This document shows, piece by piece, positions 16,736-27,905 of a DNA stretch of 64,000 nucleotides. Both the position numbers and the translations under genes were made by a program. Where the stretch lies: NCBI RefSeq assembly GCF_000955975.1, contig NZ_JYJF01000021.1, positions 1-64,000 on the forward strand, in the 5' to 3' direction. The notes beneath the pieces were generated by a model. It was given only the letters and a program-made list of their open reading frames with translations. It made no database searches and was not told the DNA's origin. Position 1 is the stretch's first letter; each line of letters begins with the position of its first letter. The DNA is from Saccharothrix sp. ST-888 (GTDB taxonomy: Bacteria > Actinomycetota > Actinomycetes > Streptomycetales > Streptomycetaceae).

Positions 16736-17665
16736 TCAGCGGGTGTGCACGTGGCCGGGGTCGGTGGCCCGGGCGCTCGGGTTCGCGACGAGCTGCTCCA
16801 CCAGCTCGCGGTCGCGCGGGCTCTCCGGGGTGTAGACCACCAGGTACGCCTCGGGGGCGGCGGGAATGGTCAGGTACGAGGCCTGGAAGCACATCTCGCC
16901 GACCAGGGCGTGCCGGAAGACCTTGCGGGACGTCCGGGGCGGGGCGACCTCCTGGCGGGCCCACAGCTCGCGGAACTCGGGGCTGGCCGCCGCCAGGTCC
17001 CGGATGTACTCCTCCCAGGCGGGCTCGCCGACGTGGCGCCCGTACGCGCCGCGCAGCACGCCGACCATCCGGGGCAGCTCCTCGTCCCGGTTCAGGAAGG
17101 GGTTGCAGCAGGCCGGGACGGTGAAGGCGCACCACATGCTGTTGCGGCGGCCCTGCGGCGCGCTCGGGCGGGTCGCGCCGGGGAACAGGGCGTCGTACGC
17201 GCTGTTGAAGCGCAGCAGGTCGTAGCGGCTGTTGCAGATCGCGGCGGGCAGCGGGCTCAGCTCGTCCAGGATCACCTGGCTGACCGGGTCCAGGATCGGG
17301 CAGGGCGTCTCGCCTCGGCGGCTCGGGGTGAGGCCGGCCAGCCGGAACAGGTGCTCGCGCTCGGTGCTGTCCAGCCGCAGGGTGCGGGCCACCGCCTCCA
17401 GCACCTGCTCGCTCGCGTTGATCGGCCGCCCCTGCTCCAGCCACGTGTACCAGGTCACCCCGACACCGGCGAGCTGGGCCACCTCCTCGCGGCGCAGCCC
17501 CGGGGTGCGGCGGCGCGGCCCGGCGGGCAGGCCGACCGCCTCGGGGCTGACCCGGGCCCGGCAGGCCTTGAGGAAGTTGGCCAGCTCGGAACGGCGCTGG
17601 TCCCGGTTGGTGGCAGCGGCGGCGGTCGCGTCGGCGGGTTCGGTACGGGTGTCCAGCACGGTCAT
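16736..17665 (-). CDS. XRE-type HTH transcriptional regulator with MmyB-like ligand domain
   Basis: A 309-residue regulator. The N-terminal part has an XRE helix-turn-helix (about 25-95: TPGLRREEVAQLAGVGVTWYTWLEQGRPINASEQVLEAVARTL), followed by an MmyB-type ligand-binding domain (about 115-290: DELSPLPAAICNSRYDLLRFNSAYDALFPG ... ELWARQEVAPP). This architecture is common in actinobacterial regulators next to a divergent oxidoreductase or exporter. The start ATG at 17665 (MTVLDTRTEP) follows GGGGGA; an upstream extension to 17734 exists. It is divergent from the MFS exporter with 113 bp between starts, so it probably controls that gene and itself; the effector is unknown. Confidence 0.88.
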   Translation of the reverse strand: MTVLDTRTEPADATAAAATNRDQRRSELANFLKACRARVSPEAVGLPAGPRRRTPGLRREEVAQLAGVGVTWYTWLEQGRPINASEQVLEAVARTLRLDSTEREHLFRLAGLTPSRRGETPCPILDPVSQVILDELSPLPAAICNSRYDLLRFNSAYDALFPGATRPSAPQGRRNSMWCAFTVPACCNPFLNRDEELPRMVGVLRGAYGRHVGEPAWEEYIRDLAAASPEFRELWARQEVAPPRTSRKVFRHALVGEMCFQASYLTIPAAPEAYLVVYTPESPRDRELVEQLVANPSARATDPGHVHTR

Positions 17666-17778
17666 TCCCCCATCGTGACGGATCCTCGGACCGGACGGCA
17701 GCCCGGTGGGGGGTGCTGCCAGTACCAGGATCAACAGGCTCTAACCACCAGTATCCGCAAGCCAGCACGCTGGTACCC
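17666..17778. promoter_or_regulatory. Divergent control region of the regulator and MFS genes
   Basis: Contains CCAGTA twice in direct orientation (17719-17724 and 17748-17753, 29 bp apart) and the inverted repeat CCAGCACGCTGG (17762-17773) immediately before the MFS start. These are candidate operators for the HTH regulator. Confidence 0.4.
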
Positions 17779-19299
17779 ATGACGGATCTCCAGACCCGAA
17801 CGACCATCGCCGCGACCGCGGCCCCGGGCACGCAGCCCCCGGGCACGCAGTCCCCGAGAACGCAGTCCCCGACCGGCCGGTCCTCCGGCGGCCCGGCCCC
17901 GGCCGCGCGCGGCGTCGTCCGCCCGGGGCTGCTGCTGGCCCTCGTCCTGACCGGCCAGTTCATGGCCCTGCTCGACGTCTCCATCGTCAATGTCGCCGTG
18001 CCGACCATCCGCACGGACCTGCACGCCTCCGGCGCCGCCCTCCAGCTGGTGATCGCCGGGTACACCATCGCCTACGCGGTGCTGCTGATCACCGGCGCCC
18101 GGCTGGGGGCCCGGTTCGGCTACAGCCGGCTGTTCCAGTACGGCCTGGTCGGCTTCACCGCCGCCTCACTCGCCTGCGGGCTGGCTCCCTCCACCGGGGC
18201 GCTGATCGGCTTCCGGCTGCTCCAGGGGGTGGGCGCGGCGCTGATGGTGCCTCAGGTGATGAGCCTGATCCAGCGGACCTTCACCGGCGCCGCCAGGACC
18301 CGGGCGCTCGGACTGTACTCGGCCGTGCTGGCGGGCGGCATGGCGATCGGGCAGGTGGTCGGCGGGGTGCTGGTGAGCGCGGATCTGTTCGGCAGCGGCT
18401 GGCGGCCGGTGTTCCTGGTGAACGTGCCGATCGGCCTCGCCCTGCTGGCCTTCAGCCGGCGGCTGCTGCCGGTGATCCCCGGGGACGCCTCCCGCCGCTT
18501 CGACGTGGCCGGCCTGCTGGTGCTGGCGGCGGCGCTCGGGCTGCTGGTGGTGCCGCTGGTGCTCGGGCACGAGCTGGGCTGGCCCGCCTGGGGCTGGGCG
18601 ATGCTGGCCGGGAGCGTGCTGATGTTCGGGCTGTTCGGCCTGGTCGAGTGGCGGATCGCCGCGCGCGGCGGCCAACCGCTGGTCCCGGCCCGGGTGCTGC
18701 GCGCCCCCGGGCTGCTCCCGGCCTCCGGGGCGATCTTCCTGATCATGGCGGGCTTCTCCGGCTTCATGTTCTCCTTCGCCCTGCACCAGCAGGCCGGTCT
18801 CGGCCACAGTGCGCTGCGGGCGGGGCTGCTCTCCGCGCCGGTCGCGGTCGGCTTCGGCCTCTCCAGCCTGCACTGGCAGCGACTGCCGCAGCGGCTGCAC
18901 CGTCCGCTGCCGACGCTGGCCCTGGCCGTGGTGGCGCCCGGCTACCTGGTCTTCGGACTGATGCTGCGCGGCGGCGGCGAGATCGGTCTCGGCTCCGAAC
19001 TGGTGCTCACGGCCGTGGGCCTGGCGGCCGGGTGCGCGTACAGCCCGCTGTTCGCCCGGGCGCTCGGCCGGGTCGACCCTGCGGACGCCGCCGACGGCAG
19101 CGGGGTGATGGTGACGCTGATCCAGCTCGGCCAGGTGGTCGGGGTGGCACTGCTCGGCACGGTCTTCCTCGGCCAGGTCAACTACCCGTCCTCGCACGGC
19201 ACTTCGGGGCACGCCCTGCTGGTGGCCACGGCGGCGATCGCAGCCGCCTTCGCACTGGCCACGGTCTTCTCGCTGCGCACCCGGCGCGCCGCCGTCTGA
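17779..19299 (+). CDS. MFS drug exporter, DHA2 (EmrB/QacA) type
   Basis: A 506-residue proton-coupled efflux pump. After a Thr/Pro-rich cytoplasmic leader of about 45 residues come LDVSIVNVAVPTIRTDL (motif D of the 14-helix family), ITGARLGARFGYSRLFQYG (motif A region), LQGVGAALMVPQVMSLI and GLYSAVLAGGMAIGQVVGGVLV (motif C region). Many further hydrophobic helices follow, ending in FSLRTRRAAV. Fourteen membrane segments are expected. ATG 17779 (MTDLQTRTT) is preferred to 17713, which would overlap the operator region. The substrate cannot be told. It is divergent from its likely regulator and both lie between identical tRNA genes. Confidence 0.92.
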   Translation: MTDLQTRTTIAATAAPGTQPPGTQSPRTQSPTGRSSGGPAPAARGVVRPGLLLALVLTGQFMALLDVSIVNVAVPTIRTDLHASGAALQLVIAGYTIAYAVLLITGARLGARFGYSRLFQYGLVGFTAASLACGLAPSTGALIGFRLLQGVGAALMVPQVMSLIQRTFTGAARTRALGLYSAVLAGGMAIGQVVGGVLVSADLFGSGWRPVFLVNVPIGLALLAFSRRLLPVIPGDASRRFDVAGLLVLAAALGLLVVPLVLGHELGWPAWGWAMLAGSVLMFGLFGLVEWRIAARGGQPLVPARVLRAPGLLPASGAIFLIMAGFSGFMFSFALHQQAGLGHSALRAGLLSAPVAVGFGLSSLHWQRLPQRLHRPLPTLALAVVAPGYLVFGLMLRGGGEIGLGSELVLTAVGLAAGCAYSPLFARALGRVDPADAADGSGVMVTLIQLGQVVGVALLGTVFLGQVNYPSSHGTSGHALLVATAAIAAAFALATVFSLRTRRAAV

Positions 19300-19629
19300 C
19301 GGGCGGCGGATCCGTCACGCCGGCCGGCGCTGCTCCATGGGGGTGAGCAGCGACGGCCGGCGGCATTCCGGGTGGCCCCCCGGCGTGGCGGTCAGCCGGG
19401 GGTCCGGGAAGCGTACGGGGGTCGGTCGGGTAAACGGAAGGCACTCCTCCGTGAAGCTTTCATGGTGATTTCCGGGGTGGCCGTGCGGCGACCGTCCGTG
19501 ACCGCCCGCGCGCCGGAGCCCGTGGCGCCGGGCCGAAGAGCGGATTAGGGGACTGCCCGCAGGAACGTGTACAGTTGTCCACGTCGCCGAGGGAGACCGC
19601 AGGGAAACCGCCGGAGACAAGAAGAACAA
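19300..19629. other. Intergenic region between MFS gene and third tRNA
   Basis: 330 bp with no convincing gene. It contains the strong terminator at 19319-19361, a -10-like TACAGT at 19570-19575 for the tRNA, and an overlapping TTGTCCACG (19575-19583), one base off the DnaA-box consensus. Confidence 0.5.
19319..19361 (+). terminator. MFS gene terminator
   Basis: Seventeen-bp arms with a single internal mismatch (GCCGGCCG-G-CGCTGCTC against GAGCAGCG-A-CGGCCGGC) and a 9-nt loop, 19 nt after the MFS stop. Confidence 0.75.
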
Positions 19630-19702
<73 letters not shown>

Positions 19703-19707
19703 CAGTT

Positions 19708-19742
19708 GGAAGGCCGCCTCCCGGACCGGGAGGCGGCCTTCC
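19708..19742 (+). terminator. Terminator of tRNA copy 3
   Basis: Seventeen-bp complementary arms (GGAAGGCCGCCTCCCGG and its complement) around a single A; the inner pairs must open to form the loop. It starts 5 nt after the tRNA. Confidence 0.8.
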
Positions 19743-19830
19743 GCGTTGTGTCCCCGGGCTCGGCCGAAGTCCCGTACCGCGCCGCCGCGTTCAGTCCGCG
19801 GTGGCCTACCCGGCTGCCCGGCTCGGCAGT

Positions 19831-19836
19831 TACGGT
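19831..19836 (+). promoter_or_regulatory. -10 element of leaderless 19843 gene
   Basis: TACGGT, then CGTGCC, then ATG at 19843: 6-nt spacing with no ribosome binding site. Confidence 0.5.
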
Positions 19837-19842
19837 CGTGCC

Positions 19843-21141
19843 ATGGCGGATCTGGCGCGCAAGCGGAACGAAGAACTGGCCCGGATACTCCACCAGCTCG
19901 GCTGGAGCCCCGAACGCCTCGCCCGCGAGGTCAACACCGGCCTCCCCGCCCAACTGGCGATCAGCTCGACCGCCCCCTACAAGTGGCGCGACCGCGGCAT
20001 GGTCCCCAGGGCGCCGCACGACCAGACGGTCTGCGAGGTGCTCAGCCGGGCCGTCGGCATCGCGGTGACGTACGAGCAGCTCTGGGGCCGGATGGGCAGC
20101 GGGCGCGGCGCCAAGATCCTCTCGCCCCGGCTGCTCACCGACCCGTGGACCGCGGACACCGCCCAGACCGCCCTGCACGAGGCCGGCGCCGACACCACGC
20201 CGGTCCGCCTCACCGACCTGTTCCGCGGCGCCGAGCTCGAACAGGCCGCCCGCCACTGGGCCTCCCCGCCGCCCGAGGTCACCGGCGGCGAGGGCGCCCT
20301 GCGGATCGCCCCCGCGCACCTGGCCGACCTGCGGATCTCCTACGACAGCAAGCAGCGGCTGGAGCGCACCTACGGCGGCGGACTGATCCTCGGCCCCGCC
20401 AAGGCCGAACTGGCGCTGGTGGGCAAGCTGCTGGAACTCGGCTCCTATGACGAGCAGCTCGGCCGGGACCTGTACGGCGTGGCGGGCCGACTGGCCAGGC
20501 TGGTCGGCTGGGCCAGTTACGACCTGGGCAACGATGCGGCCGCCCAGCGTGCCTTCGTCGCCGCACTGCGGGCCGCCCACGTCTCCGGCGACCCCAGGCT
20601 GGGCGTGAGCGTGGTGGGCTGCCTGGCCGCGCAGGCCACCCACAACTCCGGCGGGCGGGGCCTGGACCCGGTCGCGATGCTCTCCACCGCGCTGCGCGCC
20701 GCCGACGAGGTGCTGACCCCGGCCGAACGGGCGCTCCAGCTCGGCCGGATCGCGCGGGCGCACGGCAAGAAGGGTGAGCCGATCAGCGCCGAGGCGGTCG
20801 CCGAACGGGCCTTCCAGGCGCTGGAGGAGGCGGAGGCGGGCGAGGACGACCGCCAGGAACGCGCCGACCTGGAGGGCATGGTGGGGGAGGGTTACCTCTT
20901 CCTCGGCGACCACGAGCGGGCCCGCTACCTGCTGCTGGCCGCGACCGGCGCGCTCGCACCGGACCGGGCCAGAACCAAGGCGCTGCTGATGGTCCGGCTG
21001 GCCGACTCCTACCGGCGGACCGGCGAGCACGGGGCCGCCGCGGAGACCGCCGACCAGGCGAGGATGCTGGCGGCGGGCATGCAGTCCGGGCGGGTGGCCG
21101 CGGCGCTGCGCGAGTTCGACGCGGCGGTCAAGGCCGGATAA
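19843..21141 (+). CDS. HTH/TPR-type regulatory protein
   Basis: A 432-residue cytoplasmic protein. The N-terminus (about 1-75: RKRNEELARILHQLGWSPERLAREVN ... APYKWRDRGMVPRAPHDQTVCEVLSRAVG) looks like a lambda-repressor-type DNA-binding domain. The rest is helical and TPR-like: LYGVAGRLARLVGWASYDLGNDAAAQRAFVAALRAA, TALRAADEVLTPAERALQLGRIARAHGK, GEGYLFLGDHERARYLLLAATGALAPDRARTKALLMVRLADSYRRTGEHGAA. Streptomycetes have many proteins of this design, several acting on development or antibiotic production (NsdA, for example, is a TPR-type regulator). Which one this corresponds to is not clear. The start is supported by the leaderless promoter. Confidence 0.75.
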   Translation: MADLARKRNEELARILHQLGWSPERLAREVNTGLPAQLAISSTAPYKWRDRGMVPRAPHDQTVCEVLSRAVGIAVTYEQLWGRMGSGRGAKILSPRLLTDPWTADTAQTALHEAGADTTPVRLTDLFRGAELEQAARHWASPPPEVTGGEGALRIAPAHLADLRISYDSKQRLERTYGGGLILGPAKAELALVGKLLELGSYDEQLGRDLYGVAGRLARLVGWASYDLGNDAAAQRAFVAALRAAHVSGDPRLGVSVVGCLAAQATHNSGGRGLDPVAMLSTALRAADEVLTPAERALQLGRIARAHGKKGEPISAEAVAERAFQALEEAEAGEDDRQERADLEGMVGEGYLFLGDHERARYLLLAATGALAPDRARTKALLMVRLADSYRRTGEHGAAAETADQARMLAAGMQSGRVAAALREFDAAVKAG

Positions 21142-21168
21142 CCCGACGGGCGCCGCTTGACCGTGCGG

Positions 21169-21174
21169 TACCCT
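21169..21174 (+). promoter_or_regulatory. -10 element of the leuS leader transcript
   Basis: TACCCT followed by exactly 6 nt and then the leader-peptide ATG at 21181, so the attenuator RNA is predicted to begin at that A. Confidence 0.5.
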
Positions 21175-21180
21175 GAGCCC

Positions 21181-21219
21181 ATGCGAACCGTGCGCCTGCT
21201 CCTTAGCCGGCCGCGCTGA
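21181..21219 (+). CDS. Leucine-rich leader peptide of the leuS attenuator
   Basis: A 12-codon ORF, MRTVRLLLSRPR, with three consecutive leucine codons CTG CTC CTT. It is followed by mutually exclusive short stems (21205-21210 with 21226-21231, or 21226-21230 with 21248-21252) and by an intrinsic terminator at 21267-21290, upstream of leuS. This is the classic ribosome-mediated attenuator layout: when charged tRNA-Leu is short, the ribosome stalls at the Leu codons and the RNA folds so that transcription continues into leuS. The stems are short and were judged by eye, but the peptide, terminator and downstream gene agree well. Confidence 0.75.
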   Translation: MRTVRLLLSRPR

Positions 21220-21266
21220 CCAGGACCGGCTGAGCCTTCGGGCGGTTGCCGGAGTCGGCGTGGCGT

Positions 21267-21290
21267 CCCCTCCTGCGAGGGGCTTTTTTG
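21267..21290 (+). terminator. leuS attenuator terminator
   Basis: CCCCTC-CTGC-GAGGGG followed by CTTTTTTGTTTT: one of the few U-rich intrinsic terminators in the window, 123 nt before leuS. Confidence 0.85.
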
Positions 21291-21412
21291 TTTTACGGCT
21301 TTGTTCTACGGCTTTGCTTTACGGCACCGCCCGGTTTTACGGCGCCGCCCGCTTCCCGGGCTGCCGCTCGGCTGACGATTCGCTAACCGACATCGATGGA
21401 GCTTGAAGGACC

Positions 21413-24292
<2,880 letters not shown>

Positions 24293-24308
24293 CGGGTTCG
24301 GCTTGTTC

Positions 24309-24358
24309 GAAGGGTGGCCCTTCCCGGGTGCTTGGTCTCCGGGGGAGGGTCACCCTTC
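24309..24358 (+). terminator. leuS terminator
   Basis: An 8-bp outer stem GAAGGGTG/CACCCTTC plus an inner CCCTTCCC/GGGGAGGG, beginning 17 nt after the leuS stop and followed by TTGCTCG. Confidence 0.7.
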
Positions 24359-24545
24359 TTGCTCGCCTGCGTTCTCTCCGTGGGTGTTCTGTGTGAGGTG
24401 TTCTCCGGGGACGGCTGTCGTTGCCGTGGGGGATGTCCCTGAAGGTTCCCTGATCTCGGGTGGAATGTCCGTTCTGTGGAGGCCTGCGGACAAGGGTGCG
24501 GCTACCGTGGAAGCCCTTGGTGGGTGGCGGAAGGTGGCTGGTGTG

Positions 24546-25364
24546 ATGGACGCGATCGGCATGGTGTTCGGCGTGGTTCTGCTCTTCGTGGTGGCTGCCT
24601 TGGCCATGCTGGTCGTCGGGGCGGTGAAGGCCACCAGGCGGGTGGCGGCGAGGGTCGGCGAGCACGAGGCGAACGCCCGTCGCGCCGTCGAGAACGCCGC
24701 GCTGAAGGCCAAGACCTTCACCAAGCCCGGCCCCGTGGGCAGGATCTCCGCAGTCCGCCTCTCACTGCGGACCTCGCTGGAGGGCACCCGCAAGGTGTTG
24801 GAGGCCGGTCTGCCCGAGGACGGCCAACTCGCCGAAGCCCTCCAGCTGCTGACCAGGCTCGAGGCGCACGCGGCCGAGCTGGACGGTGAGTTGCGGATCC
24901 TGGAGCGCGAGCCCGACCAGGGCCGGGTCGCCGCCAAGCTGCCCGAACTGGCCGAGCGGGCCGAGCGGATCACCCACTCTGCGGAGTCGATGCGCTGGGC
25001 TGCACAGGACCGGATGCACCGTTTCGCGGACGACGAGCTGGCGCGGCTCAGCGAAGCGTGTGAGACCGAGGCGGGGTCGTTGCGGCACTGGGAGTCGGCT
25101 GGTGGTGCTGGTGGTGCCGGTGGTGCCGGTGGTGCTGCGGGTGCAGGTGGTGGCGATGGCTCGGTGCCGGCCGGGGGTACGGGGTTCACGCCCTCCGCTC
25201 AGGGGCAGGCGGGGCGCGGCGCGGAGCGCAAGGGGCTGGGCGCAGGGCGTCAGCAGAGTGCCGAGGACGTGCTCGGGCTGGCCGCCGAACCGCTCGCCCG
25301 GCTTGCCCAGCGGCTGCGCAAGCCCTCGGCCGGTCCTTCGGCCGGGAACCCGTCCGCCGGCTGA
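24546..25364 (+). CDS. Membrane-anchored helical protein of unknown function
   Basis: A 272-residue protein with an N-terminal membrane helix (about 5-27, GMVFGVVLLFVVAALAMLVVGAV) followed by a long, mostly helical cytoplasmic region rich in Ala, Glu, Arg and Leu (about 30-175; likely coiled coil). It ends in a Gly/Ala-rich low-complexity linker (GGAGGAGGAGGAAGAGGG) and a basic tail. I do not recognise the family. ATG 24546 is preceded by GGAAGG, and a -10-like TACCGT lies about 40 nt upstream; a longer frame to 24303 lacks start signals. It follows leuS and precedes degV with no overlap. Confidence 0.65.
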   Translation: MDAIGMVFGVVLLFVVAALAMLVVGAVKATRRVAARVGEHEANARRAVENAALKAKTFTKPGPVGRISAVRLSLRTSLEGTRKVLEAGLPEDGQLAEALQLLTRLEAHAAELDGELRILEREPDQGRVAAKLPELAERAERITHSAESMRWAAQDRMHRFADDELARLSEACETEAGSLRHWESAGGAGGAGGAGGAAGAGGGDGSVPAGGTGFTPSAQGQAGRGAERKGLGAGRQQSAEDVLGLAAEPLARLAQRLRKPSAGPSAGNPSAG

Positions 25365-25404
25365 GCCCTGTTTCCGGCCGGCCGGCGGGCCGCTGCCGGG
25401 GCAC

Positions 25405-25476
25405 GGGGCCGGCCGTGTGCCCGGCCGTATGCCGGGTGGCACGGGTCGCGCGGGGTGTGTGGGGCCGGCCGTGTGC
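25405..25476. repeat. Direct repeat pair in the degV upstream region
   Basis: GGGGCCGGCCGTGTGC occurs at 25405-25420 and 25461-25476. Both are GC-rich and close to the degV promoter; no function can be assigned. Confidence 0.4.
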
Positions 25477-25533
25477 ACGGTCCGGGCACGGTGCTCGCGA
25501 GTGGTAGCGCTGTCTTCTGTGCCGGACGGGGAG

Positions 25534-25539
25534 TAACCT
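25534..25539 (+). promoter_or_regulatory. -10 element of leaderless degV gene
   Basis: TAACCT ends 7 nt before ATG 25547 with no ribosome binding site. Confidence 0.5.
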
Positions 25540-25546
25540 CCGGCTC

Positions 25547-26392
25547 ATGCCCGACCGCCTCGCACTCGTCACCGACTCGACGGCCTATCTGCCGCAGGAA
25601 GCCATCGACCGGCATCGGATCGCGGTGGTCCCACTCAGCGTCGCCGTGGGCGACGAGGTGCTGGCGGAAGGCGTGGAGATCTCCCCGAAGGACGTCGCCG
25701 AGGCGCTGCGCGCCAAGCGCAGGGTCACCACCTCCCGCCCCAGCCCGGAGACCTTCGCCGCCGCCTACCGTGCCGCCGCCGAGGCGGGTGCTTCCGGGGT
25801 CGTCTCGGTGCACATCTCGGGTGAGCTCTCCGGTACGTACGAGGCCGCCCGGCTCGCCGCCGGCGAGGCCGGGATCCCGGTCCGGGTCGTCGACAGCCGT
25901 CTGGTCGGCATGGCCCTCGGACATACCGTGCTGGCCGCCGCCCGGGCACTGGAAGCAGGTCTGGGTCTGGACGAGACGGTTGCCGCCGCCACCGCCCGTG
26001 CCGCGACGACCAGCAGCTTCTTCTACGTGGACACCCTCGAGTACCTCCGGCGCGGCGGCCGGATCGGTGCCGCACGGGCGCTGCTCGGCTCGGCGCTCGC
26101 GGTGAAGCCGCTGCTGCACCTGTCCGGCGGCCGGATCGAGCCGCTGGAGAAGGTCCGCACCGCCTCCCGGGCAATCGCCCGGCTGGAGGAGCTCGCGGTC
26201 GAGCAGGCGGGGACTGCCGAGGTCGACATCGCGGTACACCACCTGGCCGCCGAGGAACGGGCGGAACCGCTGGCCGAACGTCTGCGGGAGCGGGTCCCCG
26301 GCCTCAGGAACCTCTACGTGGGCGAGGTCGGCGCGGTGATCGGCGCGCACGTCGGCCCTGGGCTGCTCGCGGTCGTCGTCTCGCCGCGCTGA
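25547..26392 (+). CDS. DegV family fatty-acid-binding protein
   Basis: A 281-residue cytoplasmic protein of the DegV (FakB-like) family, which binds a fatty acid and, in Firmicutes, presents it to a fatty-acid kinase. Visible motifs are ALVTDSTAYLP at the N-terminus, RVTTSRPSPETF, SVHISGELSGTYEAA and RVVDSRLVGMALG, with FYVDTLEYLRRGGRIG and the family-typical VKPLLHLSGGRIEPLEKVRT in the second half. The length matches the family. No FakA-like kinase gene is visible in the window. In actinomycetes DegV commonly precedes comEA, as here. Confidence 0.93.
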   Translation: MPDRLALVTDSTAYLPQEAIDRHRIAVVPLSVAVGDEVLAEGVEISPKDVAEALRAKRRVTTSRPSPETFAAAYRAAAEAGASGVVSVHISGELSGTYEAARLAAGEAGIPVRVVDSRLVGMALGHTVLAAARALEAGLGLDETVAAATARAATTSSFFYVDTLEYLRRGGRIGAARALLGSALAVKPLLHLSGGRIEPLEKVRTASRAIARLEELAVEQAGTAEVDIAVHHLAAEERAEPLAERLRERVPGLRNLYVGEVGAVIGAHVGPGLLAVVVSPR

Positions 26393-26444
26393 AGCTTCCG
26401 ACCGCCGCATCCCGCTTGAAACTCACTCGTTCGGGCGACCGGAG

Positions 26445-26470
26445 TTATCCACAACCCCGAGTTGTCCACA
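26445..26470 (+). promoter_or_regulatory. Pair of DnaA boxes upstream of comEA
   Basis: TTATCCACA (26445-26453) and TTGTCCACA (26462-26470) are both consensus DnaA boxes; TTGTCCACA is the preferred form in Streptomyces. They lie in the same orientation, 17 bp apart, 40-65 bp upstream of the comEA -10 element. They may titrate DnaA or link comEA expression to replication initiation. Confidence 0.65.
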
Positions 26471-26509
26471 GGAATTCGATGGGTTCGGGGCGGGGCGCGG
26501 ATCTGCTCG

Positions 26510-26515
26510 TACCGT
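26510..26515 (+). promoter_or_regulatory. -10 element of leaderless comEA
   Basis: TACCGT ends 7 nt before ATG 26523 with no ribosome binding site. Confidence 0.5.
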
Positions 26516-26522
26516 CCTCGGC

Positions 26523-27809
26523 ATGAGGACGATGACACCGGGCGCCGCCCGCCGCCGTGAGACCGCCGAAGCCGCCCGGGACCGGATGGCCAACCTGTTC
26601 CCGACCGACCAGCAGCCGCAGCAGCAACCGGCCCCGGCCGGACGCCACCGCCCACCGGGCGGAGCGTCGGTGCCTCGGGGCACCCGGAGGACGCTCTCGC
26701 CGCCTCGGCCCGGCTCTTCGCCGGGCCGGCAGGGGCCGCCCTTGGACACTCCCGAGCCGCCACAGCCGGAGGAGTCGCTCGAATCGAGCCGGTCCATGGA
26801 GTCGGACGAGCTGTCAGCGGACTCGGACTCGGACTCGGTCTCGGATGTGGACTCGGGCTCGGACGAGCCGGACGAGTGGTCGGAGCCGGGGCGACCGCCC
26901 GGGGCTTCGAAGGCGGGGGGCACCGCAGTTGCCGGGCGGACGCCGTCATCCGATGCCGTTCTGCGTGAGCGCAGCCCCACATCACTGCTGCGGTTGTACG
27001 AGCGTGCTGCGGCTGGCCCGCCAGTAGCGCCGTCCGCAGCCCACGAGACCGATGAACAACGGGAGGCTGAGCCGGACGCCTCCGACCGAGCCGACCGAGC
27101 GTCGGCAGCCGTCGACCGTCTACCGACGTCACCCGATGCGATTGCCCGGCCAACCGGGCTGCGGCACCGACGGCTACGGCTACCGGCGCTCCATCCCGGT
27201 CTGGCACTCGACCGGAGGGCGGTGCTCGGGCTGACCGTGCTGCTCCTGCTCGCTGTCGGCTACGCCGTGCAGCATTTCTGGCTCGGGCGCCCGGAGCCGG
27301 TGCCGATCCCAGCCGCTGTGCCCGTCGCAAGCCCAGTGTCGGCGGCACACAGCGGTGCCGATCCGCCGGCGTCGTCCGCTGCGGGGCCGTCGGGTGCAGT
27401 GGTGGTCGTGGAGGTGGCCGGGAAGGTCCGACACCCCGGGTTGCGCACGCTGCCCAGTGGTTCGCGGGTCTCCGACGCTGTGAGTGCCGCAGGCGGCCCG
27501 CTGCCCGAGACCGACACCACCGGTCTCAACCTCGCCCGGCTGCTGACCGACGGCGAGCAGATCGTGGTCGGTGCACCGGCCGGTCAGCCTTCCCCCGCCG
27601 CCGCCGGCGGACCGAAGGGACCGCTCAGCCTGAACCAGGCCACCATCGAGCAGCTCGACGCACTGCCCGGAGTCGGCCCGACACTGGCCGAGCGGATCGT
27701 CCACTTCCGCCAGGAGCACGGCGGATTCCGTTCCGTCGACCAGCTCCGACAGGTCAGCGGCATCGGCGCCCGTAAGTTCGGCGAGCTCCGCCCCTTGCTC
27801 ACGCTCTGA
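26523..27809 (+). CDS. comEA: ComEA-type helix-hairpin-helix DNA-binding protein
   Basis: A 428-residue membrane-anchored DNA-binding protein. About 230 mostly disordered cytoplasmic residues, with a Ser/Asp-rich run (SADSDSDSVSDVDSGSDEPD), precede one membrane helix (about 233-254). The outer part has an SLBB domain (about 290-350, VVVVEVAGKVRHPGLRTLPSG) and two C-terminal helix-hairpin-helix motifs (LNQATIEQLDALPGVGPTLAERI ... FRSVDQLRQVSGIGARKFGELRPLL). ComEA binds DNA at the surface and hands it to ComEC; natural competence is not established in streptomycetes, so the present role is open. comEC follows about 96 bp later. The N-terminal arm is unusually long for ComEA. Confidence 0.93.
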   Translation: MRTMTPGAARRRETAEAARDRMANLFPTDQQPQQQPAPAGRHRPPGGASVPRGTRRTLSPPRPGSSPGRQGPPLDTPEPPQPEESLESSRSMESDELSADSDSDSVSDVDSGSDEPDEWSEPGRPPGASKAGGTAVAGRTPSSDAVLRERSPTSLLRLYERAAAGPPVAPSAAHETDEQREAEPDASDRADRASAAVDRLPTSPDAIARPTGLRHRRLRLPALHPGLALDRRAVLGLTVLLLLAVGYAVQHFWLGRPEPVPIPAAVPVASPVSAAHSGADPPASSAAGPSGAVVVVEVAGKVRHPGLRTLPSGSRVSDAVSAAGGPLPETDTTGLNLARLLTDGEQIVVGAPAGQPSPAAAGGPKGPLSLNQATIEQLDALPGVGPTLAERIVHFRQEHGGFRSVDQLRQVSGIGARKFGELRPLLTL

Positions 27810-27905
27810 TGCACCATCGTCCGTCATCCGGTCATCCTCTGGCCGTTGGTCGCTGTCCGCCGCTACCGCTCGCAGATCGTCCGAGGGAGGTGCACCACGA
27901 TCACC

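Noticed and set aside
21157..21174. TTGACC and TACCCT before the leuS leader as a -35/-10 pair
   Set aside because: They are only 6 bp apart, far too close; only the TACCCT is retained as a -10 element.
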